In this document: positions 33,050 to 40,800 of the stretch, one piece after another
Numbering within the stretch: the stretch's first letter is position 1
Layout of the letters: the number at the start of each line of letters is the position of its first letter
Assembly (NCBI GenBank): GCA_900544965.1
Contig: UQXE01000017.1
Coordinates: 1-41,644, forward strand
From: an uncultured Eubacteriales bacterium
GTDB taxonomy: Bacteria > Bacillota > Clostridia > Christensenellales > CAG-138
Direction: 5' to 3'
Length of the DNA stretch: 41,644 bases
The notes under the pieces: model-generated
The model's input: the letters and a program-made list of their open reading frames with translations, nothing else
Database searches by the model: none
What the model was told of the DNA's origin: nothing
Made by a program: the position numbers and the translations under genes

Positions 33050-34002
33050 GCCATATGTCCTCCGCCCGATGTTGTGCCGCGCGCGCCTGCAGAGCCGTGC
33101 GCCGCGGTTCTGTGATACCTACTCTTCAGGCGCTCGTACGCCTCGGCCCCAAGGCTGTTGATGATCTCGTTTCTCCTGGCCCTCCAGTATTGGGTGGAGC
33201 CGGCAAAAAGGGAGTTGCGTTCGCTCTGGGAAAGCGATTCTATATAGTTTTCGCACTCGGGGAGGCTCAGCCCTGAATAGGCGCTTTCAGACAACCCGGG
33301 GCTTTCCCGCCGCCTGTCGCCTCCGGATTGAGAATTGCGCCCGCCATACATGTCAAGCGCGCGGGCGGCTGCGGAATTCTGCGCGTTTTGACGCATTTGA
33401 GCGTTAAACATCTGGGCTTGCAGGTTCATTTCATTGTATGTGTTCATCGCCTTATATAGCTGCTCGGCGATAGCCGCGGCATATTGCGCCTCAATGGCGG
33501 CGATATCCGATTGGACGTCGTCCTGCTCACGTGCGTTCATGGATGATACGAACGATGAGCTTCCCATGCCCCTGGAGTATGCGTCCGCCTCAAGCTCGGC
33601 CATATTCCGCGCGCCCGCCTCATAGCGGTTCTCAATAGCGGTATCAACGCCAGGGCGTATGATCGACTCAAAGGTTTTGCTAAGCTCGTCATAGGATGGG
33701 GCCGGCACGGTAACGCCCGGCACGGAAAACAGCCCCAAGAGCGCCCTGTAGTAGCTTTCCAGAGCCTTTGCGCCGCTTGCGGCCGGCGGCGCGTTCGCGG
33801 CGGGGTCCTGGCCGTATTGGCTGGCCGCGTATTCCCGCCCCTTAGGCGTTGGACCGGCTGATTGAATGACGGCGTCTTGATAGGGACGGCCGCCGCCTTT
33901 AGCCGCTTGGGCTGCCAAAGCCATATGATCCTTGGCAGCGTCGTCGGTATCCAATAAATATGGAAGCCGTTTCTTTCTTTTAATATTATAACTATAAGCC
34001 AT
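33034..34002 (-). CDS. Unknown helical phage protein downstream of the capsid gene
   Basis: 322 residues from the ATG at 34002, chosen for AGGAGG 5 nt upstream over the earlier in-frame ATG at 34080. The N-terminus is basic (YSYNIKRKKRLPYLL). The body is alanine-rich and helical with long amphipathic stretches (NREQDDVQSDIAAIEAQY-like, then AIAEQLYKAMNTYNEMNLQ) and a disordered Gly/Ser/Arg end. Layout and place resemble internal virion or ejection proteins of podoviruses, but no family is recognised. Confidence 0.75.
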   Translation of the reverse strand: MAYSYNIKRKKRLPYLLDTDDAAKDHMALAAQAAKGGGRPYQDAVIQSAGPTPKGREYAASQYGQDPAANAPPAASGAKALESYYRALLGLFSVPGVTVPAPSYDELSKTFESIIRPGVDTAIENRYEAGARNMAELEADAYSRGMGSSSFVSSMNAREQDDVQSDIAAIEAQYAAAIAEQLYKAMNTYNEMNLQAQMFNAQMRQNAQNSAAARALDMYGGRNSQSGGDRRRESPGLSESAYSGLSLPECENYIESLSQSERNSLFAGSTQYWRARRNEIINSLGAEAYERLKSRYHRTAAHGSAGARGTTSGGGHMAWQLN

Positions 34003-34104
34003 TATTGCCTCCTGACGGCCAAAGGGCCTGGTTTTAAGGATAGCCTTAACCGGCCGTCCTCTTTGTAAAGCGCCTGCCAAAACGCCTTAGCGGGCGCGGC
34101 TTTA

Positions 34105-35307
34105 TCAGTTGCTCGCTCCATGCTCGATTCTCAGAAGCCACAGCTCGTTTAGAATCGTAGCCGTGTATGCGGCGACCTTGGCGCCCACAGTGGCGCGCTG
34201 GTTCAGCGGATCCGAGGTGCCGGCCGAGCCGTGGGGCTTTATGATCGTCTGAAGCGCGCCGTGTCCCTCGACGTCTATAATCCCATACGCGTCCTTTCCA
34301 AATAAAAGCGTCGCATGAACATCCGCGGCCGTATAGTCGGAGGTATTTACCGCTCCAGCGTCCTCGCTGTATACGGCGGCGTCGGCTGCAAGCGTAGCGC
34401 TTGCGGACAGCCGCACGGTATTGGTGTCCGGATTGAACGGATTGCTTGAAGCGAGCGTATATTCGGACGAGCCTATCTTAATTTTGTTCGAAGGCGTGGA
34501 CAGGTACGCCTTTTCCATGTCCGACGGCGGGTTTTTCAATATAAAGGAGCTGGAGGACGTGGTTGAGCTCTTAACCTGATTCCTCACGCTCTGCCTGAAC
34601 GCCTTGGCTTCGGTGCTCTCCACAAATACCACTCCAAAGAGCCTGCCGATCTCGCCCGAATATATCTGTTCGGCGTTGCTGTATTTTGAAACGTCCTGCC
34701 AGAGCTGGTCGCTCTGAAGATCATAGGTCGCCTCCGGAGAGCAGATGCATATGAAGTGAGGCTTTCTGCCGTCTTCGCAGAAGGGGCGCGCCTTTGCGCG
34801 CTTAAGCGTGCGCACGGCCTTTCTTATCTCATCCACAGTGAGCTTGTCGCCTGCTTCAAGCTGTATTCTGGAGGTCTTGCCGTTGGCGTACTGTACGTTG
34901 TTGCCGGCGCAAATAGCGTCGCGGGTCACCCATTCCACAACCGTGCCCAGCTGTTCGCCCAAAAGCTCGGTTGTATCCGATATCACCTGGTCGTAACCCG
35001 TCATATCGAGAAGGTCGCTTACCTCGACAAAGGCGCCGTATTGTTTCACCTCGGCTTCAACGCTGCTCTGCGACAGCGATTGGCCCTGGGGAGTCACCCC
35101 TTCTTCAAGGGCGTTTGCCTCGACGTTGGGGTTAAACAGGTTCCAGCGGCGGAACTCCACATGCTTTCCGTTGTTTTTAGGAATTGACCGTTTCTGGCCA
35201 AACTTTGCGTGTATAAAGCGCGTTTTGGCGCTTTCGAGGAGCTGCCTGTCATAAAAGCTCTTGTTGAGGCCTGTGGTTGAAGCGGTACTTAGAGTGGTAT
35301 TGGTCAT
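34105..35307 (-). CDS. N4-gp56-family major capsid protein
   Basis: 400 residues, start after GGGAGGAA. The sequence shows the N4-gp56 family traits: an N-terminal FYDRQLLESAKTRFIHAKFG, GKHVEFRRWN, the LEEGVTPQGQSLSQ loop, YGAFVEVSDLLDMTGYD and a C-terminal AYGIIDVEGHGALQTIIKP. These proteins have the HK97 fold and assemble into icosahedral shells. The scaffold-like gene precedes it by 38 nt and the helical structural protein follows. The frame is complete, with no sign of decay. Confidence 0.93.
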   Translation of the reverse strand: MTNTTLSTASTTGLNKSFYDRQLLESAKTRFIHAKFGQKRSIPKNNGKHVEFRRWNLFNPNVEANALEEGVTPQGQSLSQSSVEAEVKQYGAFVEVSDLLDMTGYDQVISDTTELLGEQLGTVVEWVTRDAICAGNNVQYANGKTSRIQLEAGDKLTVDEIRKAVRTLKRAKARPFCEDGRKPHFICICSPEATYDLQSDQLWQDVSKYSNAEQIYSGEIGRLFGVVFVESTEAKAFRQSVRNQVKSSTTSSSSFILKNPPSDMEKAYLSTPSNKIKIGSSEYTLASSNPFNPDTNTVRLSASATLAADAAVYSEDAGAVNTSDYTAADVHATLLFGKDAYGIIDVEGHGALQTIIKPHGSAGTSDPLNQRATVGAKVAAYTATILNELWLLRIEHGASN

Positions 35308-35345
35308 AGTGGTTCCTCCCTTTCTTCACATATATCTGTCGATGG

Positions 35346-35918
35346 TTACAGCCTTACGCGATTCCCGTCCGCCGCGGATTTCCTGAACAGCTCTTTGAGC
35401 CGCCTGAACTGGGCGCCGGACATGCCGGCATAATCCCTTTCCCCCGAAACCGGAGCCGATGGCCGCATCGAGCTTGGCAGGGATCGCCTGGCCTTTAGTT
35501 TTTCTATCACATCCAGCGCTCCGTTCATCCGCTCGTCGGCGGCGTCCGTTAAGCGGGTTGCGTCATACAGCCGCACTGCCGCTCTGCACGGCATCTCTTT
35601 AAGCATATCTGCAAACGCGGGGTCCTTTAAGTAAGCCTCTACAGGCAGCTTAAGCTCTCCCGAGTTCTGCATGCCGGCCAGCGCCTGGGCTGCACGGGCG
35701 CTTATCGCCTCTATGCTTGAGGGGATGCCTCCGTCGGGACCTATAATCGCGGCCGCCTCCTCCGGAGCAATACCCAGTTCCCCGGCCGCGCGGCTGAGTA
35801 TATCCATGCCTATTGCCGTGGCCGCGTCCAAAAGCGCTGCGGACGACATATCGGCCTGAGGCTCCTCCTTGGAGCGCCCTCCCCTGGACGCTCCGAACAT
35901 TCTGCTCATCAAATTCAT
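35346..35918 (-). CDS. Scaffold-like protein upstream of the capsid gene
   Basis: 190 residues from the ATG at 35918, which has AGGAG 7 nt upstream; an adjacent TTG would add one residue. Charged and alanine-rich, with helical segments (ALLDAATAIGMDILSRAAGE; ALDVIEKLKA) and a basic C-terminus (FRRLKELFRKSAADGNRVRL) such as scaffolding proteins use to bind capsid subunits. Directly precedes the major capsid gene. Assignment rests on position, size and composition. Confidence 0.7.
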   Translation of the reverse strand: MNLMSRMFGASRGGRSKEEPQADMSSAALLDAATAIGMDILSRAAGELGIAPEEAAAIIGPDGGIPSSIEAISARAAQALAGMQNSGELKLPVEAYLKDPAFADMLKEMPCRAAVRLYDATRLTDAADERMNGALDVIEKLKARRSLPSSMRPSAPVSGERDYAGMSGAQFRRLKELFRKSAADGNRVRL

Positions 35919-35935
35919 CAATACGCTCCTTTCCC

Positions 35936-35954
35936 GCGCCTTAGCAAAAGGCGC
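35936..35954 (-). promoter_or_regulatory. Leader hairpin before the scaffold-like gene
   Basis: GCGCC and GGCGC pair around a 9-nt AT-rich loop just upstream of the ribosome binding site of the scaffold-like gene. It could limit access to that site or mark the 5' end of the transcript; inferred. Confidence 0.35.
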
Positions 35955-36004
35955 ATGCCCTATATTCCAGGCGGGCGGCCCGGGTTTTTACGGGCAGAAG
36001 AAAT

Positions 36005-36053
36005 AAGGCGGTACGCACAGGCCCATGACTGGCAGCCGTGTGCGCGCCGCCTT
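36005..36053. repeat. Large hairpin upstream of the phage-derived set
   Basis: AAGGCGG, TA, CGCAC on one side pair with GTGCG, CG, CCGCCTT on the other, a 12-bp stem with one internal loop. No T tract follows on either strand. It lies where the portal and terminase genes would be expected. Open frames across 35955-36402 have no ribosome binding site and no phage-like content, so I see no gene in 35955-36480. Confidence 0.5.
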
Positions 36054-36408
36054 AAACTTGAACAGGTTTATCCTGATCTGCCCGGCAGCGGGGAACCGTA
36101 TCCAAACCGGTGCGTTTGGCAGTGCCCGTTTGGCGCAGTTCCTCAGCGTGTTAAGTATATCAGGCCCAAAAGGGGAACAAAAGCTCAAAACAGGAGCGGG
36201 ATTGCGGCATAAAAAAGGCAAGCGCCCTAAAGTGAACATTTTTCAGTACACGGGGACAATGGATGGGATTCCCGTGGCGGCAACGAAACCGCGGCCCAAA
36301 AGCAGGGTATGGAACTTGGTCTTAAATGTAAACATTTCTTGTAAATCCAATGGCACATATACTGCTATGAGCGAATTAATGATAAAATCAATATTATATT
36401 AATGTTAA

Positions 36409-36432
36409 CTAATTGATTCTCAATCGAATTAG
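36409..36432. promoter_or_regulatory. Dyad operator overlapping the ABC gene promoter
   Basis: CTAATTGATT and AATC-G-AATTAG form 10-bp arms with one extra base, around CTC. The dyad ends 12 nt before the -10 box at 36445, so it occupies the -35 region. A repressor bound here would block the promoter. The core (TTGATTCTCAATCGAA) is loosely like Fur-family sites, which is only a suggestion. Confidence 0.5.
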
Positions 36433-36441
36433 ACCGCATGG

Positions 36442-36450
36442 TGGTATAAT
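36442..36450 (+). promoter_or_regulatory. Extended -10 promoter of the ABC ATPase gene
   Basis: TGGTATAAT carries the TGN extension directly before a perfect TATAAT box, 31 nt upstream of the ATG. The matching -35 region is poor, as expected for an extended -10 promoter or one that needs an activator. Confidence 0.65.
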
Positions 36451-36480
36451 AAAATGATATTTTAAGGGAGGAGCGGCGGA

Positions 36481-37173
36481 ATGGAAAACAGGCGCATAAT
36501 TTTAAAGGCCGACAAGATCGCAAAAACGTACGCCGGAGGAACAAGCCTTGAGGCAAAGGCGCTGAAACCTTCGGATCTCGACATTGAAGAAGGGGTGTTT
36601 TACGCCATAATCGGGCGAAGCGGCTCGGGCAAATCAACGCTTCTGCACATTCTGGGCGGCCTGGACAGGCCGACCGAGGGCAAGCTTTATCTTGAGGGAC
36701 AAAGCGTGTTTGAACTCAAGGATAAGGAGCTGGCGGCGCTTAGGCGCAGGCGCATCGGGTTTGTGTTCCAGGCTTATAACCTTTTGGGAGAGCATACCGC
36801 TCTGGAAAACATACTTATGCCGGTTCACCTGGACGGACGCAAGGTTGATGAAGAGCATTTTAACGAGGTCATCGACGCGTTGGACATCCGCGGCAAGCTT
36901 AACAATTACCCGGACGAACTCTCCGGAGGCGAACAGCAGAGGGTAGCGATTGCAAGGGCGCTGATAAGCAAGCCGGCCATCGTGCTGGCCGACGAGCCTA
37001 CCGGAAACCTTGACCCGAAGACGGGAGACGAGGTATTGAAGCTGTTAAAGGCCATCGCGCATAAGTTCAACCAAACCGTAATCCTTGTAACGCACGACAT
37101 GGAGATAGCGAGAATGGCGGATAAGGTGATACGTCTGGGCGACGGGCATATAGAGAATATTACGGATAAATAA
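36481..37173 (+). CDS. ABC transporter ATP-binding protein (LolD/MacB type), orphan
   Basis: 230 residues with all ATPase motifs: Walker A GRSGSGKST (45-53), Q97, signature LSGGEQQR (147-154), Walker B IVLADE (167-172) with catalytic E172, and H205. The sequence style (GFVFQAYNLLGEHTALENI; ADEPTGNLDPKTGDEV) belongs to the MacB/LolD/FtsE-like type VII ABC class, which usually pairs with a FtsX/MacB permease to extrude lipoproteins, peptides or antibiotics by mechanotransmission. GGGAGGAG precedes the ATG. No permease gene follows; a terminator-like hairpin lies 30 nt downstream, so its partner must be encoded elsewhere. Expression looks operator-controlled. Confidence 0.93.
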   Translation: MENRRIILKADKIAKTYAGGTSLEAKALKPSDLDIEEGVFYAIIGRSGSGKSTLLHILGGLDRPTEGKLYLEGQSVFELKDKELAALRRRRIGFVFQAYNLLGEHTALENILMPVHLDGRKVDEEHFNEVIDALDIRGKLNNYPDELSGGEQQRVAIARALISKPAIVLADEPTGNLDPKTGDEVLKLLKAIAHKFNQTVILVTHDMEIARMADKVIRLGDGHIENITDK

Positions 37174-37202
37174 TGGCAATTCAATAGCAAATGATTGACA
37201 TA

Positions 37203-37239
37203 GCGGCCAAACGCCTTAAAAACTAAGGGGTTTGGCCGC
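37203..37239 (+). terminator. Hairpin after the ABC ATPase gene
   Basis: GCGGCCAAAC and GTTTGGCCGC pair over 10 bp, then CCTTA/TAAGG continue inside with one mismatch. No long T tract follows, but position and strength suggest a terminator. Confidence 0.65.
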
Positions 37240-37352
37240 GTGTCGTAAAAACAGGATTTGTTTACAAGTATGTATATGAATATAAATTTCTGCTTGAACA
37301 CATATCTCAAAAGAGGTATAATTATGGCATACGCGATATATGCATATTTAAT

Positions 37353-37679
37353 ATGCGGCATCACAATGAGGGAATGGAACGAATGATGAGGCGGTTAGTA
37401 AAGCTGATTCTGCTTGTTGCGGTTGCAGCGCTGGCATATACTGCCAACGCCATGATACAGGCATGGTATGAAGCTGTATATAACCTTAACGCGGAAATCC
37501 GCTTCAGGCACACGCTTTTCACAAGGCTGGATTATAGCTCAAAAGCAAACTGCGGTATACCGTATATTTCGTATGACCTTTGGAACTACAAGGCGTATCC
37601 TTGGAGTTCGTCGGGCATGCCCATTTCTCTGCCAGTTGTTTATAATAATCGATCAGGACATCACCTTGCGCCTTGCTGA
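37353..37679 (+). CDS. Doubtful small membrane protein
   Basis: Open frame of up to 108 residues with one hydrophobic helix near the N-terminus (LVKLILLVAVAALAYTANA). Several ATG codons (37353, 37374, 37383, 37386) are possible and only a weak GAGG lies before the later ones. The rest of the sequence is unlike any family I know. Its end overlaps the first hairpin of the structured leader at 37662-37703. It may be a real short exported protein or a chance frame. Confidence 0.3.
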   Translation: MRHHNEGMERMMRRLVKLILLVAVAALAYTANAMIQAWYEAVYNLNAEIRFRHTLFTRLDYSSKANCGIPYISYDLWNYKAYPWSSSGMPISLPVVYNNRSGHHLAPC

Positions 37680-37838
37680 TATGGTAAACAAGAGCGCAAG
37701 GTGAGCTTGTCTTAGGGAGTTCCCGTCGGGTAGGCTTTGTCTTACTCGGGAATTTCCGCCCACCAATGATGGTACCCGCTTCCGCGCGGCGCTCACCGGC
37801 CGCCAGGAAGCGTTGGATATCATAAAAAACGCTTTAAG
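37662..37838 (+). ncRNA. Structured leader upstream of the subtilase gene
   Basis: Three hairpins follow one another. First, CACCTTGCGC-CTTG pairs with CAAG-A-GCGCAAGGTG (37662-37703). Second, TTCCC and GGGAA enclose GGGTAGG and CTTACTC (about 37720-37753). Third, AAGCGTT and AACGCTT (about 37809-37835) end just before the AGGAGG of the protease gene. The last may mask the ribosome binding site. The segment has little coding character. It does not match any riboswitch consensus that I can recall; it could be a regulatory RNA. Confidence 0.45.
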
Positions 37839-37851
37839 AGGAGGAAAATTC

Positions 37852-40800
37852 ATGAAGCGAATCCTAAGTGTAGCTCTTGCTTTGCTTTTGGTTCTTGGCC
37901 TGCTTCCAGTTGCAAACGCGGCTGAGCTGTCCGAGTTCGGAAAGATTAAAGAGCAAGAGTACGTGTCGGGTGGAGAGCGCGGAAACGTGTCTTCCACTAA
38001 CAAAAATGACATGAAAAACGGAAAGCTCTTTGATGCCGCTCCAGACGTAGACGTCGAGGAGCCCAAAGACACGGATATCGTGTCCATAATCGTAGAGCTG
38101 GACGGCGAACCGGCAATGGCCGTTTCCGAGTCCGTTAAATCTGCCTCGGCGGCAGAAGCCAAACTGCTGGAAAAACAGAATCTCAAGCAGGCGGAGATAG
38201 AGAACGCTCTCGGCGTAAAGCTTAATGTAAAGCATAACTATACGCTGCTTTACAACGGCTTCTCTTTCGAAGGCGAGTACAGCCTGGTAAAGAAGATCAG
38301 GGATCTCGGCATTAATGCTTATGTTTCCCCTGAATTTGAGGTTCCCAATATGCATACCAGCGTCGGCCTTATCGGCGCGGACGTAGCATGGGATTATGGA
38401 TACACAGGCGAAGGACAGACCATTGCCATCATCGACACGGGCATTCGCCTGACCCATGAGGCCTTCAGCGTGGTTCCCGAGAACATCGCATGGACTCAGG
38501 AAACCCTGCAGGCGCTGGTCAGCGCCGCTGGCAGCAACCTCAATGCCGGCAGCAATGTATCCCAGCTCTATAAGAGCGGCAAGATTCCATTTGCCTATAA
38601 CTATTATTCAAACAACTACAACCCGGGCCACGGTTCAAGCGACCACGGCAGCCATGTAGCCGGTATAGCCGCCGGTAACAACGGTTCCGATTTCAAGGGC
38701 GTCGCTCCTGACGCTCAGCTGGTTGTAATGCAGGTCTTCACTCCGATGGGCGGCGCCTACTGGAGCGAAATCCTCGCAGCCCTCGAAGACTGCGCGTACC
38801 TCGGCGTAGACGCGGCGAACATGAGCCTTGGCTCATCCTGCGGATTCACCGATTACAACGGCGATTCAACCTACGAGCGCGTTCTAGGCCTCGTGGCTGA
38901 CGCGGGCGTTAACCTGTCCGTTGCGGCCGGCAACGATGGAGCTACCTATGACGGAAACCATTGGGAAGGCCGTCAGCTCGCATCCAACCCGGACTACGGC
39001 GTAGTAGGTTCACCCGCAACCTTCCCCGAGTCCCTGTGCGTTGCCGCCTCAAATAACCTTGGCGGTTCAGAAGGCGTTGTTGAAGCCTACGGCGAAAGCT
39101 TTGCCTACAACGACAGGTCGGGCGACCCCGCTGTTGCGTTCTCAACCCTAAACGGCGAACAGGAATACGTAGTGGTCCCGGGCCTTGGCAATCCGTCAGA
39201 CTTTACGGGAATTGACGTCACCGGAAAAATCGCGCTCATAGCGCGCGGTGAGATCAACTTCTCAGACAAGGTTGCCAATGCCTACCAAGCAGGCGCGATC
39301 GGCGTTATCATTTACAACAACGAGCCTGGCGTTATCAACATGGCTGTTGATAATTACTTTGTGCCCGCAGTTTCGATCACGCAGGTAGCTGGTCAGCACC
39401 TCGTAAACAACGCCACCGACGGTATCGGCACGCTTACGGTAAGCGGAATGGACGCGACCGGAATCCCGACTGCGTTCTCAAGCCGCGGCACCACAGCCGA
39501 CCTGAAGATCAAGCCTGAAATCATGGCTCCTGGCGCAAACATCAACTCGGTTGATGGATTCACCAGCAACAATTCATACAAACTGAGCGACGGCACCTCA
39601 ATGGCGGCTCCGCACGTAGCCGGCGGTATGGCTATTGTACAGGAGTATGTTGATCAGATGTTCCCGAATGCTGATGAAAGCAGAAAGATGGAACTCGTCG
39701 ACGCCATCCTCATGAGCACGGCGACCCCGCGCGTTGATGGAGACGGAAACCCGTTCGTAGTGCGCGAGCAGGGCGCCGGCATGATGAACCTGGGCAACGC
39801 CCTTACAACTACCGCTTACCTCTCGGTTTCGGACAACGTACGTCCCAAGCTGGAAGTTGGCAGCAGTGAAAACGGCGTGTTCGAGCTCAACTTCACCGTC
39901 AATAACTTTGGCGATACAGCGCTCACTTACACAATTAATCCGATCGTTATCACCGAGACCCCAAAGGTACTTGGTGAGTACGGCGGCGAAACGGTTTATT
40001 ACATCGACGGCACCCCCTATGCGCTCAACGATGTAGTAGAACTTGATATGCCTGAGTCCGTTACAGTACCTGCCGGCGGAACCGCTGACGTAAGCGTAAC
40101 TGTAACCCTCACGGATGCAGCCAAAACATTCTTTGCCGATCATTTCGACGCTGGAATGTTTGTTGAAGGCTTTGTAGAGCTTGAAGGCGTAGCCGATGGT
40201 GAGGGCGCTATTCCTTCCACTCTGAACATCCCGTTCCTCGGCTTCTATGGCGATTGGAATCATCCGGCCATGATCGAAGAGAACGCTTACTACTATCAGG
40301 ATGAGCCAACCTACAGCCAGGTTCGTGAAAACCTTATCGGCTATAAGGCTGGCAGCCAGATCCAGGGCCTTGGCATCAACCCGTACGTTGATATGACCGA
40401 AGCGCAGTTCCTGGCGGACCGCGGCGCGGTTTCCCCGAATGGCGACGGCTGGTTTGAATCTGTAAACGTAGCGTATGTCAACATGATGAGGAATGCCTCT
40501 TATGCGGAATACGCGGTTGAAATCAACGGCAGCAGTACGGTCCTTTCACGCGGCACGTACGTGAAGAAGGGCCATATGCCCGACGGCGATCCCTATCAGC
40601 AGATGGGCTATAACTACATGTCCTTCCCGACATGGAACGCGTCGGCCCTTACCGATGGCCAGTCCGCTGTTATCAAGATCCGCGCGGATCTCGCCAACCC
40701 GGGCTACACCACCGAAGCGAACGCCAACGGCGTTTGGGAAGTTCCTGTAACCAAGGATCTTACCGCTCCGGAAATCGTAAGCGTTGAAGTGATTGAAGGC

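Noticed and set aside
35955..36402. Several overlapping frames in both directions left of the ABC gene, considered as a broken portal or terminase gene
   Set aside because: Translations show no phage motifs such as Walker boxes or portal signatures and no start signals; I could not support even a remnant.
37764..37800. T-box-like sequence (TGGTACC near CGCG)
   Set aside because: Only the short TGGTACC core agrees; the AGGGTGGNACCGCG context, specifier stem and a terminator are missing, and a protease is not a T-box target.
37662..37800. 6S RNA or cyclic-di-GMP riboswitch
   Set aside because: The conserved 6S closing-stem and bubble sequences, and the GEMM core sequences as I recall them, are absent.
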